From Neobacillus sp. SuZ13 (GTDB taxonomy: Bacteria > Bacillota > Bacilli > Bacillales > Cytobacillaceae), in assembly GCF_030123365.1 (NCBI RefSeq), contig NZ_CP126107.1, forward strand, positions 2,899,501 through 2,963,500: a stretch of DNA of 64,000 nt, read 5' to 3'. The notes under the pieces were generated by a model, which was not told the origin of the DNA, ran no database searches, and saw only the letters and a list, made by a program, of their open reading frames with translations. The translations under genes and the position numbers were made by a program. Of the stretch, positions 17,136 through 26,064 are shown piece by piece (the stretch's first letter is position 1; every line of letters starts with the position of its first letter).

Positions 17136-18539
17136 ATGGAGCAGGGAAACAACCATTTACAAAAAGCGCTTAAACCAATTCATCTCTGGGGTATTGCTGT
17201 AGGGATGGTCATATCCGGCCAATATTTTGGCTGGAACTATGGTTTTGAATCAGGAGGCACCATTGGCCTCGGAATTGCCGCACTGATTATTATGGTCTTT
17301 TATACAACCTTTATTTTTAGTTATTCTGAGCTTTCAACTTCCATCCCTCATGCCGGCGGACCGTCTGCATATGCCCGAAAGGCAATGGGGCCGTTTATGG
17401 GCTTTATTACCGGTTTAGCCTGTTTACTAGAATTCGTATTTGCCCCTCCAGCGATTGCGGTTTCTGTTGGAGCGTATATCAATTTCTTAATCCCAAGTAT
17501 TAATGCCGTTTATGCAACGGTCGGCATGTTTATTTTATTTATTTTGGTCAACCTCATCGGTGTAAAAGGTGCGGCTATCATTGAGTTAGTGGCAACGGTA
17601 TTGGCACTAATCGGTCTCTCGATTTATTACGTGGCCGGTTTACCTCATGTTCAATCATCCAATATATTTAATGATATGGCTTTTAGTCATGGTTGGTCCG
17701 GTGTTTTGGCAGCGATTCCATTTGCCATTTGGTTCTTCCTTGCGATTGAGGGGGGAGCGATGGCAGCAGAAGAGGTGCGCGACCCGAAGAAGGATATTCC
17801 AAAAGGATTTATTTCCGGTATTTTAACGCTTGGTGTGGCAACGATTTTAACCTTAGTCGTAACGGCAGGACTTGGCGGCGGTACCGGTAAACCGGCGGAT
17901 TATCCACTTCCTCAGGCATTGGCAAGTATTTATGGAGAAGGAAGCTTTATTCCAAAATCAGTTGCCATTATCGGTTTATTTGGTTTGATTGCCAGCTTAC
18001 ACGGTATTATTATTGGTTATTCCCGTCAAACGTTTGCCCTGGCTCGTGCAGGATACCTGCCTAAGTTTTTGTCTAAACTTTCGAAACGCGGGGTGCCGCA
18101 TTGGGGCTTGATTGTTCCTGGAGCGATTGGCGTGATCGCAGCAGGCTCAGCAAACTTTGCAAATGCGTTGATTATCCTTTCCGTTTTTGGTGCGATTACG
18201 ATGTACTGCTTAAGTATGGTTTCGTTGTTTGTTCTACGTAAAAAGGAGCCAAATTTGGAAAGACCATTTAAAGTGAGCTATCCTGTAGTACCGGCAATTG
18301 CTTTAGTATTGGGTGTTTTCTCATTCTTCTGCGTGGTAAAATACAGCGTGTTAACGACAACTCTTCCATTGTTTGGAGTGCAGCTGCCTTTGGCGGGTGT
18401 GATTCTGACGATTTTTGGTGTAGCGATTGTCTACTATTTCTTAGTAGGATCCAAGAACCTTCGTCCAATGTCGGAGGAGTTTGTTTCCATTGAGGATGTG
18501 ACTTCTGGAGAAACAGGGACAGAGGAGAGAATAGGATAA
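17136..18539 (+). CDS. eat: Ethanolamine permease, APC family
   Basis: A 467-residue, roughly 12-helix amino acid/polyamine/organocation transporter. Family features include LWGIAVGMVISGQYFGWNYG in TM1, SIPHAGGPSAYARKAMGP, and EEVRDPKKDIPKGF after TM6, which match characterised ethanolamine permeases of the Eat type. Start is ATG 17136 after AAAGGGGAAGGG; an earlier in-frame start would lengthen the N-terminus without a ribosome site. No eutH is present, so this is the likely uptake route. A terminator follows directly, making it the last gene of the eut cluster. Confidence 0.9.
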   Translation: MEQGNNHLQKALKPIHLWGIAVGMVISGQYFGWNYGFESGGTIGLGIAALIIMVFYTTFIFSYSELSTSIPHAGGPSAYARKAMGPFMGFITGLACLLEFVFAPPAIAVSVGAYINFLIPSINAVYATVGMFILFILVNLIGVKGAAIIELVATVLALIGLSIYYVAGLPHVQSSNIFNDMAFSHGWSGVLAAIPFAIWFFLAIEGGAMAAEEVRDPKKDIPKGFISGILTLGVATILTLVVTAGLGGGTGKPADYPLPQALASIYGEGSFIPKSVAIIGLFGLIASLHGIIIGYSRQTFALARAGYLPKFLSKLSKRGVPHWGLIVPGAIGVIAAGSANFANALIILSVFGAITMYCLSMVSLFVLRKKEPNLERPFKVSYPVVPAIALVLGVFSFFCVVKYSVLTTTLPLFGVQLPLAGVILTIFGVAIVYYFLVGSKNLRPMSEEFVSIEDVTSGETGTEERIG

Positions 18540-18550
18540 CGTTCAATAGA

Positions 18551-18585
18551 AAAAGATGTTCCATTGGAGTGGGGCATCTTTTTGG
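18551..18585 (+). terminator. Terminator of the eut operon
   Basis: AAAAGATG at 18551-18558 pairs with CATCTTTT at 18575-18582, with a T-rich 3' side. It lies 12 bases after the permease stop. Confidence 0.8.
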
Positions 18586-18663
18586 TATTAGTTGAAATTT
18601 GGATACAGACCTTTGCCAATTTGAAGTAGGTTCATAGGTATACGGGAAAATACATAAAATAAG

Positions 18664-18692
18664 TTGGCATTGACTGCCTTGACTGATATAAT
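18664..18692 (+). promoter_or_regulatory. Sigma-A promoter of the thiamine operon
   Basis: TTGGCA at 18664-18669, a 17-base spacer, and a perfect TATAAT at 18687-18692. The transcript would begin near 18699, just before the riboswitch. Confidence 0.78.
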
Positions 18693-18721
18693 AGGACAAT
18701 GTTAAGTGAAATACGATGAAA

Positions 18722-18812
18722 TGTGGGGGAACCGGTGTTGCCGGTTGAGATTTAGTCCGTGAGACTTATGACCCTTGGAACCTGATCTGGTTGATACCGG
18801 CGGAGGGAACAT
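18722..18812 (+). ncRNA. TPP riboswitch (THI element)
   Basis: The aptamer contains the conserved blocks: GGGGAACC at the 5' side, GTTGAGATT for the usual CUGAGA, ACCCTTGGAACCTGATCTGG, and ACCGGCGGAGGGAA at the 3' side. It directly precedes a terminator and a thiamine-precursor ABC transporter operon, so thiamine pyrophosphate should repress by termination. Confidence 0.96.
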
Positions 18813-18842
18813 ATTCTTAAACAAGTAATTGTTTGCTGATAT

Positions 18843-18878
18843 GCACTCAGGTTTCTTTGCCTGGGTGCTTTATTTTGT
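18843..18878 (+). terminator. Riboswitch-controlled terminator
   Basis: GCACTCAGG at 18843-18851 pairs with CCTGGGTGC at 18860-18868 (one G-U), followed by TTTATTTTGTTT. This is the expression platform of the TPP riboswitch. Confidence 0.88.
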
Positions 18879-18970
18879 TTAAGCAAGTTTTTGCCTTCTA
18901 ACCGAACGGAGATTTCACTCTATTTCGTTTGTTTCACTTTCGATTTTATTTTAATTTTGGGGGATTCTAC

Positions 18971-19966
18971 ATGAAGAAATGGCTAGTACTAGTCCTTTCA
19001 GTCCTTCTAGTGACTGGATGCAGCAGCAAAAAAGAAACAGAAAACGCAAAAGGAAAAAAACAGCCGCTTAAAAAGGTCTCGGTTGTACTGGATTGGACGC
19101 CAAATACCAATCATACTGGATTATATGTAGCAAAAGAAAAAGGATTCTTTAAACAAGAAGGCTTGGATGTAGATATTATCATGCCGGGTGAGACCGGTGC
19201 TGACCAACTAGTAGCTTCTGGCAAGTCACAATTTGGTGTTGGCTACCAAGAAGCAATTACCCAGGCCCGTATACAAGGGGTGCCGCTCGTATCGATCGCT
19301 GCGGTGATTCAGCACAATACTTCAGGATTCGCTTCACCAGCTGGCAAACAGATTCAATCTCCGAAAGATTTTCAAGGAAAAACATATGGTGGATGGGGCT
19401 CGCCAGTCGAAAAATCTGTCATCACTTCTCTAATGAAAAAGGAAAACGCCGATGCTAATAAGGTGAAAATCGTGAACATGGGAGATACGGACTTTTTTAC
19501 GGCTGTGAAACGAGACATCGATTTCGCTTGGATTTACTATGGGTGGACTGGTGTAGAAGCTGAGCTTCGTAATGAAAAAATTAATATGGTTTACTTAACA
19601 GATTACTCTGACAAACTGGACTACTATACACCTGTTTTAGAAACAAACGAGAAAATGATTAAAGAGAATCCTGAAACGGTTAAGGCGTTCGTAAAGGCTG
19701 CTGCCGAGGGGTATGAATTTGCGATTAAAAACCCTGATCAAGCTGCAGATATCCTAATTAAAGCAGCACCGGATTTAGATCCAAAGCTTGTCAAGAAGAG
19801 TCAAGAGTGGTTGTCTCCGAAATATCAGGATGATGCAAAGGATTGGGGAATTCAAAAGCAGGAAATTTGGGAAAATTATGCCCAATGGATGTATGAGAAT
19901 AAGCTGCTTGACAAGAAATTAGATGCGAAAAAAGCCTTTACAAATGAATTTTTACCAAAACAATAG
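18971..19966 (+). CDS. thiY: Thiamine-precursor-binding lipoprotein ThiY (NMT1/THI5-like)
   Basis: The extracellular substrate-binding protein of an ABC importer for a pyrimidine thiamine precursor (formylaminopyrimidine in characterised ThiXYZ systems). A lipoprotein signal peptide ends in LLVTGC with the acylated Cys at position 17. The NMT1/THI5 fold is shown by LDWTPNTNHTGLYVAKEKG, GADQLVASGKSQFGVGYQE and GKTYGGWGSPVE. The start is ATG 18971 after a GGGGG tract. Control by the TPP riboswitch upstream supports a thiamine role over other NMT1 members. Confidence 0.9.
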   Translation: MKKWLVLVLSVLLVTGCSSKKETENAKGKKQPLKKVSVVLDWTPNTNHTGLYVAKEKGFFKQEGLDVDIIMPGETGADQLVASGKSQFGVGYQEAITQARIQGVPLVSIAAVIQHNTSGFASPAGKQIQSPKDFQGKTYGGWGSPVEKSVITSLMKKENADANKVKIVNMGDTDFFTAVKRDIDFAWIYYGWTGVEAELRNEKINMVYLTDYSDKLDYYTPVLETNEKMIKENPETVKAFVKAAAEGYEFAIKNPDQAADILIKAAPDLDPKLVKKSQEWLSPKYQDDAKDWGIQKQEIWENYAQWMYENKLLDKKLDAKKAFTNEFLPKQ

Positions 19967-19979
19967 GGGGTAGAAAAAT

Positions 19980-20270
19980 ATGGCAGATTCATTAATCAGC
20001 ATTCAAATCATCCCGAAAACAAAGAATGGAGAAGACGTCATTCCATACGTTGATGAAGCCATTAAAGTCATTGCTGACTCTGGTGTGAAATATGAGGTAC
20101 ACCCGTTAGAAACAACTATGGAGGGCGAACTCCACGAATTATTTACGGTGATTTCCAAAATGAATGAACGAATGATTGAAATGGGAAGCAAAAATGTCAT
20201 TTCTCAAGTGAAAATCCTTTATCAGCCAACAGGCATTGCCATGGATGACTTAACGGAGAAATATCGATGA
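19980..20270 (+). CDS. MTH1187-family thiamine-binding protein
   Basis: A 96-residue ferredoxin-like-fold protein of the MTH1187/YkoF-related family. Visible signatures are ISIQIIPKTKNGEDVIPYVDEAI, VKYEVHPLETTMEGEL and the C-terminal helix. Family members bind thiamine or related pyrimidines and are often found in TPP-controlled operons. It lies 13 bases after thiY, and its stop overlaps the thiX start. A cytoplasmic carrier or sensor of the imported precursor is plausible. Confidence 0.85.
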   Translation: MADSLISIQIIPKTKNGEDVIPYVDEAIKVIADSGVKYEVHPLETTMEGELHELFTVISKMNERMIEMGSKNVISQVKILYQPTGIAMDDLTEKYR

Positions 20271-21037
20271 TGAAGAAGAATCTTGTAAAAGGGTGGAGAC
20301 CGATTTTGGTTCTCCTCCTTTTGTTTGTCATTTGGGAGATTGTCGTTAAAATAGCAGAAGTGCCGGAATGGCTTCTTCCGCCGCCATCAAAGATTTTCAC
20401 TGAAGCCATTTCCGGCTGGGGTGATTTTTATCCTGATGTGTTTTCAACAGTTAAAATTTCACTGTTTGGATTTGTCGTGGGAGCATTCATTGGACTGGCG
20501 GTCGCTATTTTATTCCATCTGGTGCCTGTTTTAAGGGATTCTTTCTATCCATTGTTGATTTTATCGCAAAATGTTCCCATTATCGTTCTGGCTCCACTGT
20601 TGGTCATTTGGTTTGGGTTTGGATTATTGCCCAAAATGATTGTCATCACGCTTGTTTGTTTCTTTCCGATTACAGTCGCTGCTTTGGATGGATTTAGCCA
20701 AACCCCTTCCGAGTTGAAGCATTATATGAAAATGGCAGGTGCAACCAAAACACAGCTTTTTTGGAAATTGGAGCTGCCGTCATCACTGCCCTCGATTTTT
20801 TCAGGCTTTAAGGTTTCTGCCACGTATAGTGTAATGGGTGCCGTTATTTCTGAATGGCTTGGTGCTAAGCAGGGGATTGGTGTCTTTATGACATTCGCCT
20901 CGTCGTCTTTTCGAACGGATCGGGTATTCGTTGCCATTTTTACGATCATGTTCTTAAGCCTCTTCTTTTTCTTTTTCATCGTTTTACTAGAACGAAGAGT
21001 GGTCCGGTGGCAGCCGAAAGGGGATGAGAAAAAATGA
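20267..21037 (+). CDS. thiX: ABC transporter permease ThiX
   Basis: A 256-residue permease with about six membrane helices and the ABC coupling loop MKMAGATKTQLFWKLELPSS, the EAA motif that contacts the ATPase. It belongs to the nitrate/taurine/thiamine-precursor permease group. Two adjacent ATG codons (20267, 20270) could start it; both overlap the stop of the preceding gene. It overlaps thiZ by 4 bases. Confidence 0.9.
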   Translation: MMKKNLVKGWRPILVLLLLFVIWEIVVKIAEVPEWLLPPPSKIFTEAISGWGDFYPDVFSTVKISLFGFVVGAFIGLAVAILFHLVPVLRDSFYPLLILSQNVPIIVLAPLLVIWFGFGLLPKMIVITLVCFFPITVAALDGFSQTPSELKHYMKMAGATKTQLFWKLELPSSLPSIFSGFKVSATYSVMGAVISEWLGAKQGIGVFMTFASSSFRTDRVFVAIFTIMFLSLFFFFFIVLLERRVVRWQPKGDEKK

Positions 21038-21774
21038 GCTATCTTCGATTTCAACACGTTTCGAAACGTTTCGGGCAAAATGAAGTACTGAAAGACCTTG
21101 ATTTTTCCATTCATAAAGATGAATTTGTTTCGATTATTGGTCCTTCAGGTAGTGGGAAAAGCACCATTTTCAATTTAATAGGAGGAATTCTTTCGCCAGA
21201 TGAAGGGGAGATCCTATTAGACGGCCAATGCATTAATGGCAAACGTGGGTTTATTAGCTATATGCCTCAAACTTCTTCTCTTTTCCCGTGGAGGACGATT
21301 CTTGAAAATGTCCTTCTTGGCCAAGAGCTTCAGGGTAAAAAAGACGTAAAAGCAGCACGAGAAATGCTGGCGATTGCCGGACTCTCAGATTATGAAAACG
21401 CCTATCCTCACATGCTGTCTGGAGGAATGAAGCAGAGGGCTGCTTTTATCCGTGCCTTATTAAGCCCGCAAGAGGTGATCTGTCTTGATGAGCCTTTTTC
21501 CGCTTTAGATGAGCTAACCCGGTTTGAAATGCAGAAATGGTTAGTGGACATGTGGGAATCACATCGACGAACAATTCTTTTTATTACTCATAATATTGAG
21601 GAAGCACTGTATCTTTCCGATCGTGTGATGATGATGTCTGGTAAGCTAGCAAAAGTCGTTTCAAACATAGAGGTTCCTTTTGATAGGCCGCGGCACGAAG
21701 GGATTCTGCTGGATGAAAGCTTTATTCAATGCAAAAGGGATATATATTACCAATTAGTAGGTGAAGTCAAATGA
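21034..21774 (+). CDS. thiZ: ABC transporter ATPase ThiZ
   Basis: The 246-residue ATPase energising ThiXY. Walker A is GPSGSGKST, the Q-loop region MPQTSSLFPWRT, the signature LSGGMKQRA, Walker B VICLDEPFSALD, and the switch histidine is in ITHNIEEAL. It overlaps thiX by 4 bases and the TatD-family gene by 4 bases, so all five genes are translationally linked. Confidence 0.92.
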   Translation: MSYLRFQHVSKRFGQNEVLKDLDFSIHKDEFVSIIGPSGSGKSTIFNLIGGILSPDEGEILLDGQCINGKRGFISYMPQTSSLFPWRTILENVLLGQELQGKKDVKAAREMLAIAGLSDYENAYPHMLSGGMKQRAAFIRALLSPQEVICLDEPFSALDELTRFEMQKWLVDMWESHRRTILFITHNIEEALYLSDRVMMMSGKLAKVVSNIEVPFDRPRHEGILLDESFIQCKRDIYYQLVGEVK

Positions 21775-22538
21775 AGATGATCGACGCTCATATCCATTTG
21801 GATCACTATCAGGATGAGGAAATCAAACGGATTGTATTGGATTCTGCCCATATCGAAGCTTTGATTTCTGTATCGTTTCATTTGGAATCCAGTAAAAGAA
21901 ACCTTTTACTTTCACAAAAATATCAAAAGGTAAAACCTGCTTTTGGCTACCATCCAGAACAATCATTGCCTTCTGAAAACGAACTGAACGGGCTGCTCAA
22001 TTGGATGGACGACCACTGTGACGAAATGATTGCTGTAGGAGAGGTGGGTCTGCCATACTACTTAAGGCAAGAGCAGGGGATTTCAATTGCTCCTTATCTT
22101 GAAGTATTGGAAGTGTTTATCAGGAAGGCGAAAATATGGGACAAACCGATTGTTCTTCATGCTGTTTATGATGATGCGCCTCTCGTTTGTGACCTTCTCG
22201 AAAAATATTCTGTTTCCAAAGCGCATTTTCATTGGTTTAAAGGGGATCAGAAAACAATAGACCGAATGATACGAAACGGCTATCATATTTCTATTACCCC
22301 TGATGTGGTGTATGAACAAGAAATCCAGCAGCTTGTCAGCATCTATCCTCTCGAGCTCATAATGGTTGAAACAGATGGACCTTGGCCATTCGAAGGTCCA
22401 TTTGCGGGGAAAATGACCCATCCGAATATGATGGAGGAGTCCATAAGGAAAATTGCACTGCTTAAGAAGCTTTCCGCTGAAGAGGTTTCAGATGTCTTTC
22501 ATCAAAACACAAAAAGGTTTTATCAATTAACATTTTGA
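21771..22538 (+). CDS. TatD-family metal-dependent hydrolase in the thiamine operon
   Basis: A 255-residue TIM-barrel hydrolase. Metal ligands appear in DAHIHLDHY, GEVGLPYY, the His of IVLHAVYDD, the His of KAHFHWF and ETDGPWPFEGP. TatD proteins are usually DNases or general metal hydrolases. Four-base overlap with thiZ and control by the TPP riboswitch suggest a job in salvage, for example deformylation or deamidation of the imported pyrimidine; this is inference. The enzyme usually doing that (YlmB type) is not in the window. Confidence 0.85.
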   Translation: MKMIDAHIHLDHYQDEEIKRIVLDSAHIEALISVSFHLESSKRNLLLSQKYQKVKPAFGYHPEQSLPSENELNGLLNWMDDHCDEMIAVGEVGLPYYLRQEQGISIAPYLEVLEVFIRKAKIWDKPIVLHAVYDDAPLVCDLLEKYSVSKAHFHWFKGDQKTIDRMIRNGYHISITPDVVYEQEIQQLVSIYPLELIMVETDGPWPFEGPFAGKMTHPNMMEESIRKIALLKKLSAEEVSDVFHQNTKRFYQLTF

Positions 22539-22570
22539 AGCTGCCGATCAAACATTGGCAGCTTTCTTTA
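22538..22570 (+). terminator. Terminator of the thiamine operon
   Basis: AAGCTGCC at 22538-22545 pairs with GGCAGCTT at 22557-22564, followed by TCTTTATTT. It begins at the last base of the TatD gene stop. Confidence 0.85.
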
Positions 22571-22795
22571 TTTGTAAAAGTTTTTTATCTTCCCTGATTT
22601 CCACACTAGAGTAACATGCGTGTTCTAGCAAAAGACTGTCTATCAATGGGGATTCCTCCGTTGAGCAAAACACTTTATCTAGGAAAATCAGAAATTTTTT
22701 GAAAAAATAGCAAATTACTATTATAATAAAACTAACCATTTTTAAGACCAAGTCCTAATATGTAGTGACAATTTCAAATAAACTGGAGATAAAAC

Positions 22796-23947
22796 ATGTC
22801 AATCGAAACGAAACAAAGGAAACCAAGAATTTCTGCTTATTTTAAGACACTCGAAATCAAGGACTGTAAAAGCAAGCGGGGCTTTTGGAAGCACGTTACT
22901 GGAGTAGATTCAGTCTTGGCAGAGGAACTTGAACCACTTATATGCCGCAAAAAGCAGGGGAATATTTATGAGGTAAAGAATGGTACTCTGCCTTTCAGCT
23001 TGGCAGTGGAATCATGGACGAAGTCATTTCATAAGTCTTTCCTGACTTGGATAAACCAGCATAAACAACTAAAGCCAAAGCGAATTTTGGAAATCGGATG
23101 TGATAATGGATTGTTGGCATGCTGGTACGCTACACGGTATCCGGATGCGGAGATAATTGGAATCGATCAGTGTGGGAACGGAATTCGGTGTGCCAAAGAG
23201 TTGGCTAAGCACCTAGGTCTTACTAATGTGAGCTTTTATCGAATCGATTTTATAGATTTAAGAGAGCATTTTTTGCTAAACTCTTTTGATCTCATTATTT
23301 CTGTGCGGGCCTTTCATGAGATTATGGGACCTTTTTTCTTCCCAAAGTATTGGTCACTACCAGATTACTTGAAGGAAAATCCAACATATGGGGACAGTAA
23401 GTATTTACAAATAGTCGATGATTTGTTAACCGAAGACGGAACCTATATCTCTTGTGAGCGATTGGAAAACCCCGCAGATGTCGGGAAGTGGGCAAATTCG
23501 CTGTCACAAGCCAATCTCCAAGTCCAGTGGGACGACTGTGACATCATAGATTATCATGAGTTAGGAGCAAATAAGCGTTCTCCTATTATTGTAGCGACAA
23601 AAAGGCAGACTGGGATCACAACCTTAGAAGGTATGGAACACCTTTATACGAAAGATCATCCAATTGTATTAGAGTCCGGGAAATCCTACAGCGGGGCGGA
23701 AGCGGAGTTTGCCTATCACCGCTTGGGGGAGAAAACATTCAAATCAGGCCACTATCTGGATGTGCCCAACCACTGGCATATGTTTCGATTTGAAATTTGG
23801 GAGACCAGCAGTTTTCTGATTGTCTATAATTACGGTAATATGGGGCATCGTCATTTGGACATACTTCCTGCCGGTGCATACCTAGAGGCACGACTGCTGA
23901 TAGCGGAGGCAAAGGAAAAGTTCAGTCACCTCGAACCAATTGTATAA
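22796..23947 (+). CDS. SAM-dependent methyltransferase, target unknown
   Basis: A 383-residue protein whose central part is a class I methyltransferase: motif I ILEIGCDNGLLACWYA (about residues 98-113), the acidic loop EIIGIDQCGNGIR, and FDLIISVRAFHEI. The N-terminal 80 residues and C-terminal 130 residues are not recognised; the latter include LDVPNHWHMFRFEIWE. It stands alone between two terminators, with a 220-base upstream gap, so context gives no substrate. A small-molecule methyltransferase is as likely as any other type. Confidence 0.75.
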   Translation: MSIETKQRKPRISAYFKTLEIKDCKSKRGFWKHVTGVDSVLAEELEPLICRKKQGNIYEVKNGTLPFSLAVESWTKSFHKSFLTWINQHKQLKPKRILEIGCDNGLLACWYATRYPDAEIIGIDQCGNGIRCAKELAKHLGLTNVSFYRIDFIDLREHFLLNSFDLIISVRAFHEIMGPFFFPKYWSLPDYLKENPTYGDSKYLQIVDDLLTEDGTYISCERLENPADVGKWANSLSQANLQVQWDDCDIIDYHELGANKRSPIIVATKRQTGITTLEGMEHLYTKDHPIVLESGKSYSGAEAEFAYHRLGEKTFKSGHYLDVPNHWHMFRFEIWETSSFLIVYNYGNMGHRHLDILPAGAYLEARLLIAEAKEKFSHLEPIV

Positions 23948-24046
23948 TACAACAGCCTGGAAGCACGTCCAGAAAGCTATTTTATACTTAATTCAAAGGC
24001 AATAAAGAAACTATTAGGTTTATATAAAATTAATTTGCAGAATTAG

Positions 24047-24076
24047 AAAGTCTACATGAAATTGTAGACTTTTTTT
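24047..24076 (+). terminator. Rho-independent terminator
   Basis: AAAGTCTACA at 24047-24056 pairs perfectly with TGTAGACTTT at 24063-24072, followed by a T run. It ends the methyltransferase transcript. Confidence 0.85.
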
Positions 24077-24136
24077 CACTCTAAAAATTCAAAAGGGGCA
24101 AGTGTTTATTCCTGATAGCAGGAAATATCTAGACTG

Positions 24137-24149
24137 GGGGTCTGACCCC
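24137..24149. repeat. GGGGTCTGACCCC palindromic element
   Basis: A 13-base near-perfect palindrome in the leader of the germination operon. The same core (GGGTCAGACCCC) occurs in a larger inverted repeat at 35133-35182. Two unrelated intergenic sites suggest a dispersed REP-like element. Confidence 0.5.
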
Positions 24150-24247
24150 GATTTTCACGAGTTTCAGGGGAAGGATTAGAATATTTTTCCTTAGACACTG
24201 CATACTAAAAATATAATTTAAAGCAATTGCAGATAGGGACGGAGTTG

Positions 24248-24706
24248 ATGTCATATTTTCTAAAGTTTTTAAGAGGAAAGCGCTCTTCTCGGTTCCATCA
24301 AACAAGCAATAATTTAAATATGGAAGATGATGCCGTGGATTCTGATTTATCCCATAATACAGAGATACTCCAACAGGTATTTTCTCAGGCACCTGATTTA
24401 GTGATACGACGCTTTTCAATTAACGCTAGTAAATCTGATGCTGCTTTGGTTTATTTGCTCGGTTTGACGGTTAAAGATGCGATTCATAATCATGTACTGA
24501 AGCCATTGATGAGCAGTTACTTCGAACATGATAAGGGACTGCCCATTACAATAGGAGATGTAGAAGTCGTCGATAAGTGGGGCCAGATCGAAAGTGCGAT
24601 TCTAGGTGGAGATAGCGTTTTATTGTTAAATGGAAAAAACACCGGGTATCGATTAGATACAAAAGGATGGCCGCAAAGACAAGGGCGAAATCGCACTAAA
24701 AGGTGA
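24248..24706 (+). pseudogene. Remnant of germinant receptor A subunit (GerAA/GerKA family)
   Basis: The 152 codons from ATG 24248 correspond to the N-terminal cytoplasmic domain of a GerA-type A subunit (FSQAPDLVIRRF, GDSVLLLNGKNTGYRLDTKGW). Family members have about 480 residues with a second soluble domain and several membrane helices. Here the frame jumps from TKGW to a short basic tail QRQGRNRTKR and stops, with the B-subunit ATG 5 bases later. This looks like one large internal deletion that removed the membrane part and kept the last few codons. Normal spacing to the B subunit supports deletion over rearrangement. The product is unlikely to form a receptor. Confidence 0.82.
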
Positions 24707-24710
24707 AACG

Positions 24711-25811
24711 ATGAAGAAATATGCCTATAATGAAATCACGCTAATGCAGTATATTTTTTTGATTAATGGAACACAGGTGGGGACGGGAGTTTTATCTCTC
24801 CCGCGCATACTGGCAGAAAAAGCTGGAACCGATGGTTGGATCGCTATCATAATTGGCTGGTTGTGCTCAGTCTCTGCCAGCATTTTTTTAGTTAAAGCGG
24901 CTGCAAAACACCCTGAGGACACCCTTTACGAAATTCTAATACGTTTTTTCGGAAAAATACTGGGGAAAGTGCTCATCTCGGTTTATATGGTGTACTTTGC
25001 ATTTTCCGCTTGGACCATTCTTATAAATGCCTATCTCTATATTAAGGCATGGTTTCTGCCTAAAACCCCTGATTATATCATTTTGCTATTATTTTCGATT
25101 CCGACTTTTTTAGTTGCCCGCAACGGGTTGCGCGTTTTAGGCAGGTACTCGGAACTATCTTTTTATATGGTATTGTGGATTCCTCTGTTTATATTGATAC
25201 CGCTAAAGGATGGAAATTGGCTCCACCTCCTTCCTTTGCTTAAAGAAGGGTGGGGGCCGGTTTTATCTGCTGTGCCGACCACTGTTACTTCCTTTTTGGG
25301 ATTTGAAGTAGCGTTCTTCTTGTACCCCTTTTTACAAAAAAAGCAGCATGCGGTGCTCGGAATTACGATTGCGAACACCTTAACGATGTTGTTTTATGTA
25401 TTTGTAACGGTTATTTGCTTTACCTATTTTAGCCCCGATGGGATTATTGAGTTTAATCAACCAGTACTGAATTTACTTAAACTCATTGAATTTCGTTTTT
25501 TGGAGCGTTTTGACATGGTTTTATTGGCTGTTTATCTGATTGTTGTTTCCACAGCCTGGATGCCTTACGTATACCTTGCTCCGTTTTGTTTTAGTCAATT
25601 GCTTGGAAAACAGGATCACAGTAATTACGTGATTATTTTATTATTAATCATAATTGGAATGGTATTTTGGCTCGATCCTACTTGGATTGATTCAGAAAGG
25701 TGGCAGAAGATGGTGGTCAAAGGCGGGCTGGGATTGGCATTCGTTGCCCCGCCCTTCTTATGGGTTTATAGCTGGATATATGAAAAGTTCCGTCGGAGGG
25801 TAAGCCATTGA
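24711..25811 (+). CDS. Germinant receptor B subunit (GerAB family permease)
   Basis: A 366-residue, about ten-helix endospore germination permease of the APC superfamily. The start region EITLMQYIFLINGTQVGTGVLSLPR and TSFLGFEVAFFLYPFL in the middle are typical. It appears full-length. The GerB subunit determines germinant recognition and sits in the inner spore membrane with the A and C subunits. Because both partner genes are broken, this protein is either non-functional or works with subunits encoded elsewhere. RBS AAAGGTGA precedes ATG 24711. Confidence 0.9.
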   Translation: MKKYAYNEITLMQYIFLINGTQVGTGVLSLPRILAEKAGTDGWIAIIIGWLCSVSASIFLVKAAAKHPEDTLYEILIRFFGKILGKVLISVYMVYFAFSAWTILINAYLYIKAWFLPKTPDYIILLLFSIPTFLVARNGLRVLGRYSELSFYMVLWIPLFILIPLKDGNWLHLLPLLKEGWGPVLSAVPTTVTSFLGFEVAFFLYPFLQKKQHAVLGITIANTLTMLFYVFVTVICFTYFSPDGIIEFNQPVLNLLKLIEFRFLERFDMVLLAVYLIVVSTAWMPYVYLAPFCFSQLLGKQDHSNYVIILLLIIIGMVFWLDPTWIDSERWQKMVVKGGLGLAFVAPPFLWVYSWIYEKFRRRVSH

Positions 25812-26022
25812 AAAGGAAGACACTGCTTTGCCTATCGCTTGTGCTATGATGATGACCGGATGCGTGGATCAAATGTATGTTGAAGATGTCACTCTGTCAC
25901 TAATACTTGGTTTAGACTTGATTTTTGGGGTCCCGATAAAAGGGATCGATATAATCAATCCAATACTGGTAGCAAATGAAGTTTCCGGTAATGTGAGAGT
26001 TATCGAGATTAGTGAAAAATAA
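25808..26022 (+). pseudogene. Remnant of germinant receptor C lipoprotein (GerAC family)
   Basis: TTG 25808 overlaps the B-subunit stop and starts a lipoprotein signal peptide (MKRKTLLCLSLVL) that ends at TGA after 13 codons. Shifting frame by one base restores the rest: MMMTGCVDQ, with the lipobox cysteine, then about 50 residues. A lost base therefore explains the break. The protein also ends after some 65 codons in total, whereas GerC subunits have about 370, so most of the gene is missing. A terminator follows. Confidence 0.78.
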
Positions 26023-26029
26023 GTGGTAG

Positions 26030-26060
26030 AAGGTTAGTGAAATGTTCACTAACCTTTTTT
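26030..26060 (+). terminator. Terminator between converging remnants
   Basis: AAGGTTAGTGAA at 26030-26041 pairs perfectly with TTCACTAACCTT at 26045-26056; T runs are present on the + side. It ends the germination operon. Confidence 0.85.
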
Positions 26061-26064
26061 ATTA

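Noticed and set aside
22548..22751. 67-codon minus-strand frame after the TatD gene
   Set aside because: It overlaps the operon terminator and has no ribosome site; the sequence is low-complexity and hydrophobic by chance.
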